NCBI RefSeq assembly: GCF_009663145.1
Contig: NZ_VKHR01000005.1
Coordinates: 36,300 to 100,299 of the forward strand
Length of the DNA stretch: 64,000 nt
DNA from: Shewanella sp. TC10
GTDB taxonomy: Bacteria > Pseudomonadota > Gammaproteobacteria > Enterobacterales > Shewanellaceae
Direction: 5' to 3'
Both the position numbers and the translations under genes were made by a program. Shown in pieces: positions 7,266-16,730 of the stretch; within the stretch, counting starts at the first letter, position 1; every line of letters starts with the position of its first letter. The notes under the pieces were generated by a model. The model did not search any database. It worked only from the letters and a program-made list of their open reading frames with translations, and had not been told where the DNA came from.

Positions 7266-8918
7266 ATGATGGAACGCGAATCTATGGAATTCGATGTAGT
7301 AATAGTCGGTGCAGGACCAGCCGGACTCGCTACTGCATGTCGATTAATGCAAATATCACAAGATGCAGACAAAGAAATGACTGTCTGTGTGGTTGAAAAA
7401 GGCTCTGAGGTTGGAGCGCACATATTATCTGGTGCGGTTTTTGAACCTAAAGTATTGGATGAATTGTTCTCTGATTGGCGCGATTCCGATATCCCACTCA
7501 ATACCAAAGTGACTCATGATGAGATTTATTTACTCAGCTCAGAGTCAAAATCTAAATTAATGTCTAACAGCTTAGTGCCTAAAACTATGCACAACGAAGG
7601 TAACTACATCATTAGTGTAGGTAACTTAACCCGTTGGTTAGCTGAAAAAGCTGAAGGTTTAGGTGTAGAAATCTTCCCGGGATTTGCTGCAAGCGAAGTG
7701 TTATTTAATCAAGATAATAGCGTTAAAGGCATTTTGATTGGCGATATGGGCGTTGGCGCTAATGGCGAAGAAAAAGACAGCTACATGCCCGGTATGGAAT
7801 TACATGCCAAATACACCGTTTTCTCAGAAGGTTGTCGCGGTCATTTAGGCAAAGAATTAATTGCTAAGTATCATCTTGATAATGGCAAAACGCCGCAGCA
7901 TTACGGCCTAGGCTTTAAAGAAATTTGGAAAATTCCAGCAGAGCAACACCACGAAGGTAAAGTGGTTCATACTGGTGGCTGGCCGTTAAATCAAGGCACA
8001 TCTGGCGGTGGCTTCCTTTACCATATGGAAGATAACCAAGTCGCTGTAGGTTTGATTATTGACCTGAATTACAAAAACCCTCATGTCAGCCCATTTGACG
8101 AATTCCAGCGTTATAAGCAACACCCTGTGATTAGCCAAACCTTAACCGGTGGTGAGCGCTTAACTTATGGTGCCCGCGCCATTGCTAAAGGTGGATTAAA
8201 TTCACTCCCTAAAATGAGTTTCCCTGGTGGACTGCTTATTGGTTGTGATGCTGGCACATTAAACTTTGCCAAAATCAAAGGCACGCATACCGCAATGAAG
8301 AGTGGTATTGTGGCAGCGCAAACCTTAGGTGAAGCTTTAATGGCAGGCGTTGAGGCGGGTAAAGATCTCGATTGTTTCCAATCACGCATTGAACAAAGCT
8401 GGCTTCATGAAGAGCTATTCCAATCACGTAATTTTGGCCCAGCTCTGCATAAGTTTGGCACTTACTTAGGTGGCGCATTTAACTTCATCGACCAAAACTG
8501 GTTCGGTGGAAAATTCCCTATTACCTTACGTGATGAAACACCTGATCATGCTGACATGGGCTTAGCCAAAGATTTCACCCCGATTGAATACCCTAAGCCA
8601 GATGGTAAGCTCAGTTTTGATAAGTTGTCATCAGTGTACCTATCAAACACATACCATGAAGAAGATCAAAAGTGTCATCTGCAGCTTAAAGATACCTCCA
8701 TCCCTATTGCAGTAAACTTAATCAAATACAATGAACCAGCACAACGCTATTGCCCTGCTGGCGTATATGAAGTTGTTGCAGAAGGCGCTGAGAATAAGTT
8801 TGTGATTAACGCGCAAAACTGTATTCACTGCAAGACATGTGACATTAAAGACCCAAGCCAGAATATCACCTGGGTTACCCCTGAAGGCGGCGGTGGACCA
8901 AACTACCCGAATATGTAA
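7266..8918 (+). CDS. Electron transfer flavoprotein-ubiquinone oxidoreductase
   Basis: This enzyme passes electrons from ETF, reduced by acyl-CoA dehydrogenases and similar enzymes, into the quinone pool. The 550-residue protein starts with a FAD-binding motif (VVIVGAGPAGLATA, residues about 10-23). It has the quinone/FAD region GGWPLNQGTSGGGF and SFPGGLLIGCDAGTLN, and ends in a ferredoxin-like 4Fe-4S domain (CPAGVYE, then CIHCKTCDIKDP). The start has GGTGAG close upstream; a second ATG follows immediately, so the first codon is uncertain by one. Single-gene unit with its own terminator. The etfAB genes are not in this window. Confidence 0.95.
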   Translation: MMERESMEFDVVIVGAGPAGLATACRLMQISQDADKEMTVCVVEKGSEVGAHILSGAVFEPKVLDELFSDWRDSDIPLNTKVTHDEIYLLSSESKSKLMSNSLVPKTMHNEGNYIISVGNLTRWLAEKAEGLGVEIFPGFAASEVLFNQDNSVKGILIGDMGVGANGEEKDSYMPGMELHAKYTVFSEGCRGHLGKELIAKYHLDNGKTPQHYGLGFKEIWKIPAEQHHEGKVVHTGGWPLNQGTSGGGFLYHMEDNQVAVGLIIDLNYKNPHVSPFDEFQRYKQHPVISQTLTGGERLTYGARAIAKGGLNSLPKMSFPGGLLIGCDAGTLNFAKIKGTHTAMKSGIVAAQTLGEALMAGVEAGKDLDCFQSRIEQSWLHEELFQSRNFGPALHKFGTYLGGAFNFIDQNWFGGKFPITLRDETPDHADMGLAKDFTPIEYPKPDGKLSFDKLSSVYLSNTYHEEDQKCHLQLKDTSIPIAVNLIKYNEPAQRYCPAGVYEVVAEGAENKFVINAQNCIHCKTCDIKDPSQNITWVTPEGGGGPNYPNM

Positions 8919-8941
8919 GTTACTCATTAAATACACCAATA

Positions 8942-8966
8942 ACGCACCTATCTAGGTGCGTTTTTA
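8942..8966 (+). terminator. Intrinsic terminator after the ETF-QO gene
   Basis: Stem ACGCACCTA/TAGGTGCGT with a tiny loop, followed by a T run, 24 bp after the stop codon. Confidence 0.85.
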
Positions 8967-9018
8967 TTTCTATTACATCACAAAAGCATAATCCCCCTCA
9001 GATGAAATAAAATCCATT

Positions 9019-9043
9019 CATTTATTCTGGCAGTTGCCGATAT
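9019..9043 (+). promoter_or_regulatory. Possible sigma-28 (FliA) promoter of the chemoreceptor
   Basis: GCCGATAT at 9036-9043 matches the FliA -10 consensus GCCGATAA at 7 of 8 positions, 31 bp before the start codon. The -35 side is weak. Chemoreceptor genes are commonly FliA-dependent. Confidence 0.4.
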
Positions 9044-9073
9044 TACAGATATCGAACTAAATAGGCTGTACAA

Positions 9074-10996
9074 ATGAATCTGTTAAAAAACCTAACCATT
9101 AAACAAAAAATCTTATTTTCGGTGATATTTGGCGTGGTATTTTCAACCATGCTTGTCGGAGTGCTTAGCCAACGCAGCGCAAAAATGGTTGTTGAACAGC
9201 GTATGGTAGATTCAGAGCTGCCTAGCTTATTGATGCAGATCCGCCATAAAATAGAACTTGATATAAACAACTTATTGAATGCTGCCGAGCAACTAGCCAA
9301 AAGTCGTATGCTACTTGATTGGATTGAACAAGGTCGTCCGAGTGATAAAGAAGCCGATGTTGTGGCTCAGTTAGGTGATATTCAAAGTCAATATCAGTTG
9401 GTGCAAGCGTCTTACGCCGATAGAGAAACAGCAGCATATTACACACAAGATGGATTTCTTCGTGTTTTGACCTCAGCTCAAGATAGTTGGTTTTTTGATT
9501 ATCTTAATAGTGGTCAAGAGCGGATGCTAAATGTATTTACTGAAACCAATGGTGAAGTCAAATTGTTCATTAACTACCAGCAACCTAATGGTCGCGGGCT
9601 AGTGGGTTTGGCAAAGTCTTTAGATGATATGGTGCAACAATTAGCATCATTTAAAATTGAGGACAGTGGTTTTGTCTATTTGGTTGATGCAAATGGTGAT
9701 GTAAAACTTCACCCAGAACCTAATAAAATAGGCAAAACGAACCTTAATGGATTTTACTCTGGAAGTAATACTCAGTCTTTACTGACCCAAAATGATTTCA
9801 ATTTAATGCGCATCGAACTCAATGGCGAAAGTACCATAGTCGCTAGCAGTTATATTCCGGCGATGAATTGGTATTTAGTAGCCGAGGTACCTGAGTCAGA
9901 AATCTTTGCTCTACTCGATAAAGCGGTATATCAAATTGTCCTTGGCACTATCGTTATTGCCATCATTTTTATTGTGATAGCGAGCGCTGTAGCATCGTCC
10001 GTAAGTCGCCCAATTGCAAAGGTCGCTGAATTATTTAAAGACATAGGTGAAGGTGAGGGTGACTTACGTCAGCGCTTACCTGTAGAAGGAAACGATGAAT
10101 TAGCCCAACTTGCCAAAGGGTTTAATAGTTTTATTAGCAAAATCCAAGAATCCGTTATTGAAGTCGCCCGTACCAGTGAGCAACTAAGCTTATCTGCGAA
10201 AGACGTATCCGCTCAAGCAAATCAAACTCTGGACGATAGCCAGCAACAAAAAGACCGTACCATTATGGTTGTGACAGCGATTAATGAAATGGGCGCAACG
10301 GTAAATGAAATCGCCAGTAATGCTGCACAAGCAGCTGTGACAGCAAAAGAAGCTGATACTGAATCTTCTGACGGTCAACAAGTAGTAATGAGTGCAAGAA
10401 CAACGATTAATCAATTATCTAATGACGTTGAACAAGTCGGTGAAGTGATTGAGTCTCTGGCAACACACACTAAATCCATTGGCGGTATTTTAGATGTGAT
10501 CCGCGCTATTTCCGAGCAAACCAACTTGTTAGCACTTAATGCTGCAATTGAGGCTGCCCGGGCAGGTGAAGCTGGACGTGGGTTTGCTGTAGTTGCCGAT
10601 GAAGTTAGAAACCTTGCTTCTCGAACTGCTGATTCAACGAATGAAGTACAAACCATGATTGATAAGCTGCAATCTGAAGCTAGCCGTGCAGTTGTAGCGA
10701 TGGAAACCTCTCGCAACCGTTCTCAAGAAGGCGTCAATGCGGTAGATGAGGCAAGCCAATCACTGAGTGGTATTAGCCAACAAATTGCCTCAATAAGTGA
10801 TATGAACATTCAGGTGGCAGCAGCAACTGAAGAGCAGTCAACCGTTGTAGAAGATATTAATCGCAATGTTACTGAGATTAATGACATTACTCAGCGCACC
10901 GCTGATACAGCACAAGCTGCAGCTCAAGCAAGTGAGTCATTAAATAGCTTGGCCGGACGTCTAGACGTACTTGTCGCACGCTTTAAAATAGAATAA
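9074..10996 (+). CDS. Methyl-accepting chemotaxis protein with Cache sensor domain
   Basis: This 640-residue transducer has a first membrane helix at about residues 12-30, a periplasmic dCache-like ligand domain (about 35-280, including DSWFFDY and [17 protein letters not shown]), a second helix (about 285-308), a HAMP domain and a long cytoplasmic coiled coil. The signalling tip is canonical ([20 protein letters not shown]) and methylation helices flank it. There is no C-terminal CheR-binding pentapeptide. The ligand is unknown. Monocistronic, with a possible FliA promoter upstream and a terminator downstream. Confidence 0.95.
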   Translation: MNLLKNLTIKQKILFSVIFGVVFSTMLVGVLSQRSAKMVVEQRMVDSELPSLLMQIRHKIELDINNLLNAAEQLAKSRMLLDWIEQGRPSDKEADVVAQLGDIQSQYQLVQASYADRETAAYYTQDGFLRVLTSAQDSWFFDYLNSGQERMLNVFTETNGEVKLFINYQQPNGRGLVGLAKSLDDMVQQLASFKIEDSGFVYLVDANGDVKLHPEPNKIGKTNLNGFYSGSNTQSLLTQNDFNLMRIELNGESTIVASSYIPAMNWYLVAEVPESEIFALLDKAVYQIVLGTIVIAIIFIVIASAVASSVSRPIAKVAELFKDIGEGEGDLRQRLPVEGNDELAQLAKGFNSFISKIQESVIEVARTSEQLSLSAKDVSAQANQTLDDSQQQKDRTIMVVTAINEMGATVNEIASNAAQAAVTAKEADTESSDGQQVVMSARTTINQLSNDVEQVGEVIESLATHTKSIGGILDVIRAISEQTNLLALNAAIEAARAGEAGRGFAVVADEVRNLASRTADSTNEVQTMIDKLQSEASRAVVAMETSRNRSQEGVNAVDEASQSLSGISQQIASISDMNIQVAAATEEQSTVVEDINRNVTEINDITQRTADTAQAAAQASESLNSLAGRLDVLVARFKIE

Positions 10997-11014
10997 ATGC
11001 ATAATTAACAAACA

Positions 11015-11043
11015 AAAAACGCACTTTAACAAGTGCGTTTTTT
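11015..11043 (+). terminator. Intrinsic terminator after the chemoreceptor gene
   Basis: Stem AAACGCACTT/AAGTGCGTTT with loop TAAC and a following T run; the flanking A run makes it usable on both strands. Confidence 0.85.
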
Positions 11044-11068
11044 ATGTTCTTTGCAAACCTTACCTGCA

Positions 11069-11419
11069 CTACTTGATAAAATTAATCGTTAACGGATAAC
11101 GATATGCCACTCCCTCACCCGCTTTAATTATCGCGATGATAGTAAAGATAATGTCAGCTAATGCTAACACCATGAGTAATAGCACCCCAATACCAACAAA
11201 GATTAAAATGCTACTGATAATCACATAGATAAGTAAGCTCAGCTTAAAGTTAATGCAGTTTTTGCCACATTCATTAACGAATTCAAATTCATCTCGTTTC
11301 ATTAGCCACACGATAAGTGGGCCAATAATACTGCCAAGCGGAATGATGTAACCTGCAAAACTTGCTGCGTAAACCAGCAGCCCCATATCTCTGGCTTCTT
11401 TTTCTACCGTTTCAGTCAT
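11069..11419 (-). CDS. DUF4870 (Tic20-like) membrane protein
   Basis: This 116-residue protein has about three hydrophobic segments. It shows the DUF4870 pattern: an N-terminal helix with a GPLIVWLMKRDEFEFV junction, then a NCINFKLSL segment leading into two closely spaced helices. AAGGATGCATA before the ATG is a good ribosome site. The cellular role of DUF4870 proteins is not established. Possibly co-transcribed with the MOSC gene 35 bp upstream. Confidence 0.85.
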   Translation of the reverse strand: MTETVEKEARDMGLLVYAASFAGYIIPLGSIIGPLIVWLMKRDEFEFVNECGKNCINFKLSLLIYVIISSILIFVGIGVLLLMVLALADIIFTIIAIIKAGEGVAYRYPLTINFIK

Positions 11420-11453
11420 TATGCATCCTTGTCATTATTCGTTTAACAAAGCG

Positions 11454-12158
11454 TTAAGCTGGCTCGCCTTCTGGGCCATACAATCGATATTGCCAATTCT
11501 CAATTTGCTGAGTATCAATCCGTTTTTGCATACTGGCAATCCAGTTTTCAGCTAAACCTTCACATTGCATCAACTGCTGGTATTGTTCTGGGTCTACATC
11601 AGCTATAAAGTATATCTTCATCGCCTGAGCAATACTGATATCGGTTTTTCTTTCAATCAATACAATGCTATCACTGGCTTTAATCTCACCTTCTTGGAGT
11701 ACTTTATAAAACCAACCACACATACGACTTTCTTGCATTGCTAAAGCAAATTTAGGATGTCCAAACTGCAAATTAAGTTTAAAGCAAGGAGAGCGCGGCT
11801 GTGTGACTTGCAATAACACCTCACCGATTTGAATGATATCGCCAATATTGACTTGAGATTCATCTAAGCCAACAGTACTAATGTTTTCCCCCATCGCGGG
11901 AACATCCTTAAAGTTGGTGATTAAATCCCAGCGACGGTATTGGCCATAGTGCTCCCGTGGGAAGTGATGTAAAACACGTTCTTCGCCACCATGATGAATA
12001 GGGTCAGCTTGGTTGTCGCCCTCTACCCTACTTTTAGTCACCTTAAGCGTTTGTACTGGAAGCTTATTGTTCATGGCACTATCAAAACCCTTAATGGCGT
12101 CAATTTGATCTCCACGAAATAAACCTGAGATTTTTTTTGCTAAAACATGGCCAGCCAT
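11454..12158 (-). CDS. MOSC domain protein, YiiM-like
   Basis: This 234-residue protein resembles YiiM, a molybdenum-cofactor-dependent reductase active on N-hydroxylated base analogues. Features are the DPIHHGGEERVLHHFPREHY segment, GENISTVGLDE, and the conserved cysteine in QPRSPCFKLN that binds the cofactor in MOSC proteins. A C-terminal three-helix 3-alpha domain follows (about residues 170-220). Its presence near the moa genes is thematically consistent, but it is in a separate unit. Confidence 0.88.
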   Translation of the reverse strand: MAGHVLAKKISGLFRGDQIDAIKGFDSAMNNKLPVQTLKVTKSRVEGDNQADPIHHGGEERVLHHFPREHYGQYRRWDLITNFKDVPAMGENISTVGLDESQVNIGDIIQIGEVLLQVTQPRSPCFKLNLQFGHPKFALAMQESRMCGWFYKVLQEGEIKASDSIVLIERKTDISIAQAMKIYFIADVDPEQYQQLMQCEGLAENWIASMQKRIDTQQIENWQYRLYGPEGEPA

Positions 12159-12225
12159 TAATACTCTCTCGTTGATGTATGATTAGTCGTGTATTTTCTT
12201 ATCTTGTTAATAGTACAAGTACCAA

Positions 12226-13683
12226 TTAATAAGACAATACTACCTGATTTCGGCCTTGTTCTTTCGCTTGATATAATGCGATATCAGCCCGATGAATGAG
12301 CTCTGTTGGCGTTTCAGTTTTACGGTATTCGGCAACGCCGCAGCTAATCGTAATATTAATATCGTTGCCATTCACCTTGATATTTCTTGCTGCTACCGAT
12401 TCGCGCATTTTATCTGCTAAGTCATGTGCTTGGCTGGTATTTACATTCGACAATAACACCAAAAATTCTTCTCCGCCCCAGCGACACAATAAATCTGCTT
12501 CTTTGAGGTGAGATTTAAGCACATTCGATACGGACTGAATCACCAAGTCACCGATATTGTGACCATATTTATCATTCACTTGTTTAAAGTGGTCAATATC
12601 GAGAATGATTACAGCCATTGGGGTCGATTCAATTACCGCTTGAGATAATGCACGAGTATAGTACTCTTCAAATGCTTGCCTGTTAGCCGCACCAGTTAAC
12701 TTATCGGTAGAGGCCATGACTTCGAGCTTTCTTTGATATTTGCCTAGGGTCATATTGGCAATAAATAAAATCCCTAGCGTCACCACTAAACTCAGCGCAA
12801 TATTGACCCAAAAGGTGGTTAGTAATTTCTGCTCAGCCAAAACTTCGTCTTGCTCTACCATCAAATACCACTGGAACTCCTCCACTAAACGGCTATTTAA
12901 ATAGATAGTTCGGTTATCACGTTTATAGGAGAAAGAAGCACTTGGGCTAGTTAAGATTCGAGTGGCAAGCTTTTGTAACCCTTCAGTAGACTGTAGAGTC
13001 GTCGCACCATCAAACCCTTTGCTGCGCAAAGTTATATTGCCCTGTCGGTCTGAGAAATACACCTTACGGTTATAGCGAGTTTGATAAAGCTCTATCATTT
13101 TTTTCACGCTTTCAACGGCTAAACCAACCCCTGTCACGCCAATAAAGTTTCCATCAAAGTCATATACCTTGTAATTGACATAAATGACGGTGCGACTTTT
13201 ATCAGCAGTATCGGTATCTATATTGATTTCGTAGTCTTCAGATTTAGGCAAAGAACGCACTCTAAAATACCAAGCATCCTCATTGGAGACATCTTTGATT
13301 TTTCTTAATACGCCACTGGAGTGGTAATAGTTTCGGCTAGCTTCAGAGACAAAAAAACTCGTAACGGTATCGTATTTTTGTTGGATTTCATTGAGGTAAC
13401 GAACCAGTTTTTCGGGTTGCTGCTCATCATTAATCGTCCAATCTCGCACAAAAGTGTCTTGGGCCATTAACGAAGAAATAAAGATAGGTCTTAGCAGGTC
13501 TTGCTGAATTTCAGAATAGATATTGTCACTGGTGAGTGGCAAGGTATTGTCTTCGATTTGTTCACTTAAGGATTCATGAGCGACTTGATAACTGATACCA
13601 CTGGTGACAATAAATGCGGCTAACAGCAATATGGACAGCATCCAAATAAAGCGCTTTTTATCATTCCAAACTTTATTTCCCAT
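12226..13683 (-). CDS. Membrane diguanylate cyclase (Cache-GGDEF)
   Basis: This 485-residue protein is predicted to make cyclic di-GMP. There is an N-terminal membrane helix (about 13-30), a periplasmic dCache-like domain (about 35-290, with DAWYFRVRS and VIYVNYKVYDFDGNFIGVTG), a second helix (about 297-317) and a GGDEF domain with intact GGEEF active site and DIDHFKQVNDKYGH metal/substrate region. The residues five before GGEEF (KEAD) do not form an RxxD inhibitory site, so product inhibition through that site is unlikely. The periplasmic domain shares pattern with that of the chemoreceptor at 9074. Confidence 0.94.
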   Translation of the reverse strand: MGNKVWNDKKRFIWMLSILLLAAFIVTSGISYQVAHESLSEQIEDNTLPLTSDNIYSEIQQDLLRPIFISSLMAQDTFVRDWTINDEQQPEKLVRYLNEIQQKYDTVTSFFVSEASRNYYHSSGVLRKIKDVSNEDAWYFRVRSLPKSEDYEINIDTDTADKSRTVIYVNYKVYDFDGNFIGVTGVGLAVESVKKMIELYQTRYNRKVYFSDRQGNITLRSKGFDGATTLQSTEGLQKLATRILTSPSASFSYKRDNRTIYLNSRLVEEFQWYLMVEQDEVLAEQKLLTTFWVNIALSLVVTLGILFIANMTLGKYQRKLEVMASTDKLTGAANRQAFEEYYTRALSQAVIESTPMAVIILDIDHFKQVNDKYGHNIGDLVIQSVSNVLKSHLKEADLLCRWGGEEFLVLLSNVNTSQAHDLADKMRESVAARNIKVNGNDINITISCGVAEYRKTETPTELIHRADIALYQAKEQGRNQVVLSY

Positions 13684-14088
13684 AACGCCCCTACTAAATC
13701 TTAGTTCTTCAAATTAACAATAGAAAATTGCCTCTAAGAGAACTGGTATATGCGAACATGTTAAACCAATGTAAATACTAACTGAAAAGCATTAAAGACG
13801 CATCGACTTTTACCTACAAGGCTCAGTATTTATAGGCTTAGCTTGTTTTGAATGTTTTTTTGCAGACAAAAAAAGACCCTGTAAATGGGGGATACAGGGT
13901 CATAAATTCAAACAATTAAAATAGGGTTGTAATTAACTCCCAGGAAGTAGGAAGATTTAAATGAGACAGATCTTTAGCGGAAAAGATTTGGCTTTCAATA
14001 AATTACGGCGAAATTATAGATTTACTTCATGACAGATTAGCGACAGTTATATGACGTAAAAATGAAATAAAACAAAAACAGATGAACC
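13684..14088. other. Intergenic region between the cyclase and PfkB kinase genes
   Basis: About 400 bp without a supported gene. It holds the terminator of the PfkB kinase gene at 13868-13901 and presumably the promoter of the cyclase gene. No RNA gene recognised. Confidence 0.6.
13868..13901 (-). terminator. Intrinsic terminator downstream of the PfkB kinase gene
   Basis: On the minus strand, stem GACCCTGTA/TACAGGGTC around a short loop is followed by a run of seven T. Confidence 0.85.
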
Positions 14089-14928
14089 TCATTTTTCTAA
14101 GTAAGTTTTTAACCCTTCTCCAGGTACTGAGCTTGGTGTGGCAACAGCAAAAGCCGCCCACCTTGCACCTTCTTCCATCGCTTCGGTAATGGTTTTTTGC
14201 TCACACAGAAAGTGAATTAAGCCTGCTGCATATGCATCGCCTGCACCTGTAGTATCCACCACCTCTGATAGAACAGCAGGCACATGTACTTGATCATGCT
14301 TACTGTAAGCGATGGCTCCATTTTCACCATCGGTTACCACAAAGTAACGTAATGACTCACCGGCTATTTGAGTCGCAAAGCGCCATTTGTTTTCATTGCA
14401 GCGCCCCTCCATATCGGTAATAGAAGCAATGAGAATATGACATGGGCGCACTCGTTCATCTTTGGCTAGTTGCGAAACCACAAGGCAAGAGTTTAAAGCT
14501 GATTCGGTCCAACCACTGATCCCTTTTGCTGAAGAGTTTATATAGAGAGCATCGAATTGCTGCCAATTAGGTGGAGAGGGTAATTCAAATATTGGCCGTT
14601 CTGGGCGAATAATCGTGCGCTCACCATCCGGCGTCATCACTAACAACATCTCGCAAGTATTGCCATTAAATCGCTCAACTAAGCGGCAATCAAGACCTTG
14701 AGTGCTAGCTTGAGCCAATATCCAATTGCCAATTTTATCATTGCCAACTTGGCTCACTAAAGACACAGAATGACCAGCCCAAACCAGCCCAATCCCTGTA
14801 TTTGCACCGCCACCACCTAGCCTTAAGCCACCATCTTGATAATGAAAGCGCCCGCCAGTTTGTAGCGGTTTATCTAACCGAAGTAGTCGGTCACAGTTAA
14901 TATTGGCAAGCAGTAAAATATTGGCCAT
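14089..14928 (-). CDS. PfkB-family carbohydrate kinase
   Basis: Ribokinase/PfkB fold enzyme phosphorylating a sugar or nucleoside; substrate not determinable. It has the glycine-rich N-terminal motif (GGGGANTGIGLVWAG, about residue 39) and the C-terminal signature VVDTTGAGDAYAAGLI with the catalytic aspartate. At about 280 residues it has normal length. The ATG reading MANILLLANINCDR was chosen because strand 1 of the fold begins there; an ATG seven codons upstream is possible. Monocistronic. Confidence 0.88.
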   Translation of the reverse strand: MANILLLANINCDRLLRLDKPLQTGGRFHYQDGGLRLGGGGANTGIGLVWAGHSVSLVSQVGNDKIGNWILAQASTQGLDCRLVERFNGNTCEMLLVMTPDGERTIIRPERPIFELPSPPNWQQFDALYINSSAKGISGWTESALNSCLVVSQLAKDERVRPCHILIASITDMEGRCNENKWRFATQIAGESLRYFVVTDGENGAIAYSKHDQVHVPAVLSEVVDTTGAGDAYAAGLIHFLCEQKTITEAMEEGARWAAFAVATPSSVPGEGLKTYLEK

Positions 14929-15081
14929 AGCAGTCTCTATATTCAGCATTCAATCTCAATGACAAGTTATCCACTCTGCCATTTGGGTTGATATCAAAAT
15001 CAGTATACTGCAAAAAACAAAAAAGGCAGTTACTATGGTCACTACCTTTCATTAACTTATTTTTTAAGCGTTAGGTACTTA

Positions 15082-16419
15082 TTACATATCAGCGGCTTGT
15101 AACGGTTTACGTAGTTGAGCACGAACATTATCCATTCCTGAATAAAATTCTTTCATCATTAACAAACCCATCATTTTGCCGTTATCAGTCCAAATCAAGT
15201 TGTCTGGGTCATTCGGGTCATTCTTAATCGCACCAATTGCTCTCATTGAAGCCATTTCTTTAAATAATGCGGTATCTAAGTTAACGCCAAATGTGTCTCG
15301 GAAGTATTTACGCGATAAACGGCCTGAGAACATACCCAGCAAGAAGCGGTATTGCATCACTTCTTTTTTACCGTATTGCTTTTGCTGCTCAACACCCATT
15401 TTGCCATTGGCAATTCGTTCTTGGTATTTTTTCAACGAGAACGTGTTCACATATAAAGTGTCATCTAAGAAGCTGAATGAGCCAGAACCAACACCTAAAT
15501 ACTCATCAAAATCGATAACGTATTCATCAAAGCCTTCGTTATTTGCTTTACCAAATGCCCAACCTGATAACTGAGTGTACTGGCCATTTAAGCTATTTAG
15601 AATTTGACGGTATTGACGCGCCATATCTCCGTGCGGCGCGGCTAGTTTGCCTTTAACACTCTTACGAGTTTGATGGGTTATCATCAATGGATAAGTGGTG
15701 ATTTGTCTTGGGTCTAATTTTGAAGCCATATCCAAATCGTGCTGGATAATTTCATCGGTTTGACCACGGAAACCGAAAATCAAATCAACATTAATAATTG
15801 GGAATAACTCTTTAGCCGCCATAATTCGGTCAAAGGTTTGCTGACCGTTACCAAATTTTTCAATTCGGTCAGTCATGGTTAAAATGTCATCATTAAAGCT
15901 CTGCACCCCAATCGACATACGATCGACTAAGCCTTCTAACTGCTTAAAGCCTGGGCTGTCTAAATGTTGAGGATCTGACTCACATGACACTTCTTTAATA
16001 CTTGGGAACAGCTTTTTAGCATGTTCAATGGTGCGTGCCAGTTCATCTTCAAGCACTGTTGTGGTGCCACCACCGATGTACATAGATTCGAAATCGTAGC
16101 CGAGATTTTTAACCATATCCATTTCTTTACGTAAAGAAACGAAATAGCGGCGTGCTTTATCTTCATTAAATAGGAAGCGGTGGAAAGTACAATAAGAACA
16201 CAGAGTATGACAAAAAGGCACGTGTGCATATAGCATGTACTTTTTGCCTTCTACTGGGTTTGGCATCATTTCTGCGGAAACGGTATCTAAGCGCAAATTA
16301 CGATCAACGTAAAACTGCATCACTTTTTCCATAGCACTGATCATCCAATCTGGGGTGGTAATATTCGCTTGATAAGGCGATTGGATAATTTTATCTGATG
16401 GTTTAATTATTGATGACAT
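15082..16419 (-). CDS. Radical SAM protein, coproporphyrinogen III oxidase (HemN/HutW)-like
   Basis: This 445-residue protein has the HemN-type cluster motif HVPFCHTLCSYCTFH (CxxxCxxC), then MYIGGGTTTVLE (the SAM-binding GGGT region), SIGVQSF and VDLIFGFRGQT. A C-terminal HemN-like winged region follows (about 350-435). It is not canonical HemN: the N-terminal sequence and the position of the motif differ, and it could be a heme-utilisation (HutW/ChuW-like) or heme-chaperone relative. No heme uptake genes flank it. A 25-bp inverted repeat lies 51-75 bp upstream of the start. Confidence 0.8.
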   Translation of the reverse strand: MSSIIKPSDKIIQSPYQANITTPDWMISAMEKVMQFYVDRNLRLDTVSAEMMPNPVEGKKYMLYAHVPFCHTLCSYCTFHRFLFNEDKARRYFVSLRKEMDMVKNLGYDFESMYIGGGTTTVLEDELARTIEHAKKLFPSIKEVSCESDPQHLDSPGFKQLEGLVDRMSIGVQSFNDDILTMTDRIEKFGNGQQTFDRIMAAKELFPIINVDLIFGFRGQTDEIIQHDLDMASKLDPRQITTYPLMITHQTRKSVKGKLAAPHGDMARQYRQILNSLNGQYTQLSGWAFGKANNEGFDEYVIDFDEYLGVGSGSFSFLDDTLYVNTFSLKKYQERIANGKMGVEQQKQYGKKEVMQYRFLLGMFSGRLSRKYFRDTFGVNLDTALFKEMASMRAIGAIKNDPNDPDNLIWTDNGKMMGLLMMKEFYSGMDNVRAQLRKPLQAADM

Positions 16420-16469
16420 AGCACTTCCTATCTAAAAATATATACACAGTAGCAACGCTAATTGATTGC

Positions 16470-16494
16470 CGATTGAGCAGAGTACTCTCAATCG
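16470..16494. promoter_or_regulatory. Inverted repeat upstream of the HemN-like gene (possible operator)
   Basis: Arms CGATTGAG and CTCAATCG flank a 9-bp spacer; the centre itself contains the 10-nt palindrome AGAGTACTCT. It lies 51-75 bp upstream of the start codon, a typical operator position. Regulator unknown. Confidence 0.45.
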
Positions 16495-16671
16495 AGTAAC
16501 CATTATGTGAACTATCTATAACTTAAGGGTTAATCACAACTATGACAGTTGATTTTTACCAAGGAGATCACAGATTAGCAGCCATTAAATAACCAACACC
16601 TAATGTACACTATCCGCATGTTAAATATAACAAAGATTAATGTTAACGGTTTGAGTTCCATATTGCAGATA

Positions 16672-16709
16672 TAAAAACACCCTCAAAAGCAGTGCCTTTA
16701 AGGGTGTTT
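16672..16709 (-). terminator. Intrinsic terminator of the fdh operon copy 1
   Basis: On the minus strand AAACACCCTT pairs with GAGGGTGTTT and is followed by T residues, 22 bp after the end of the cytochrome gene. Confidence 0.85.
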
Positions 16710-16730
16710 ACGACTTAAAATTAAGACTAA

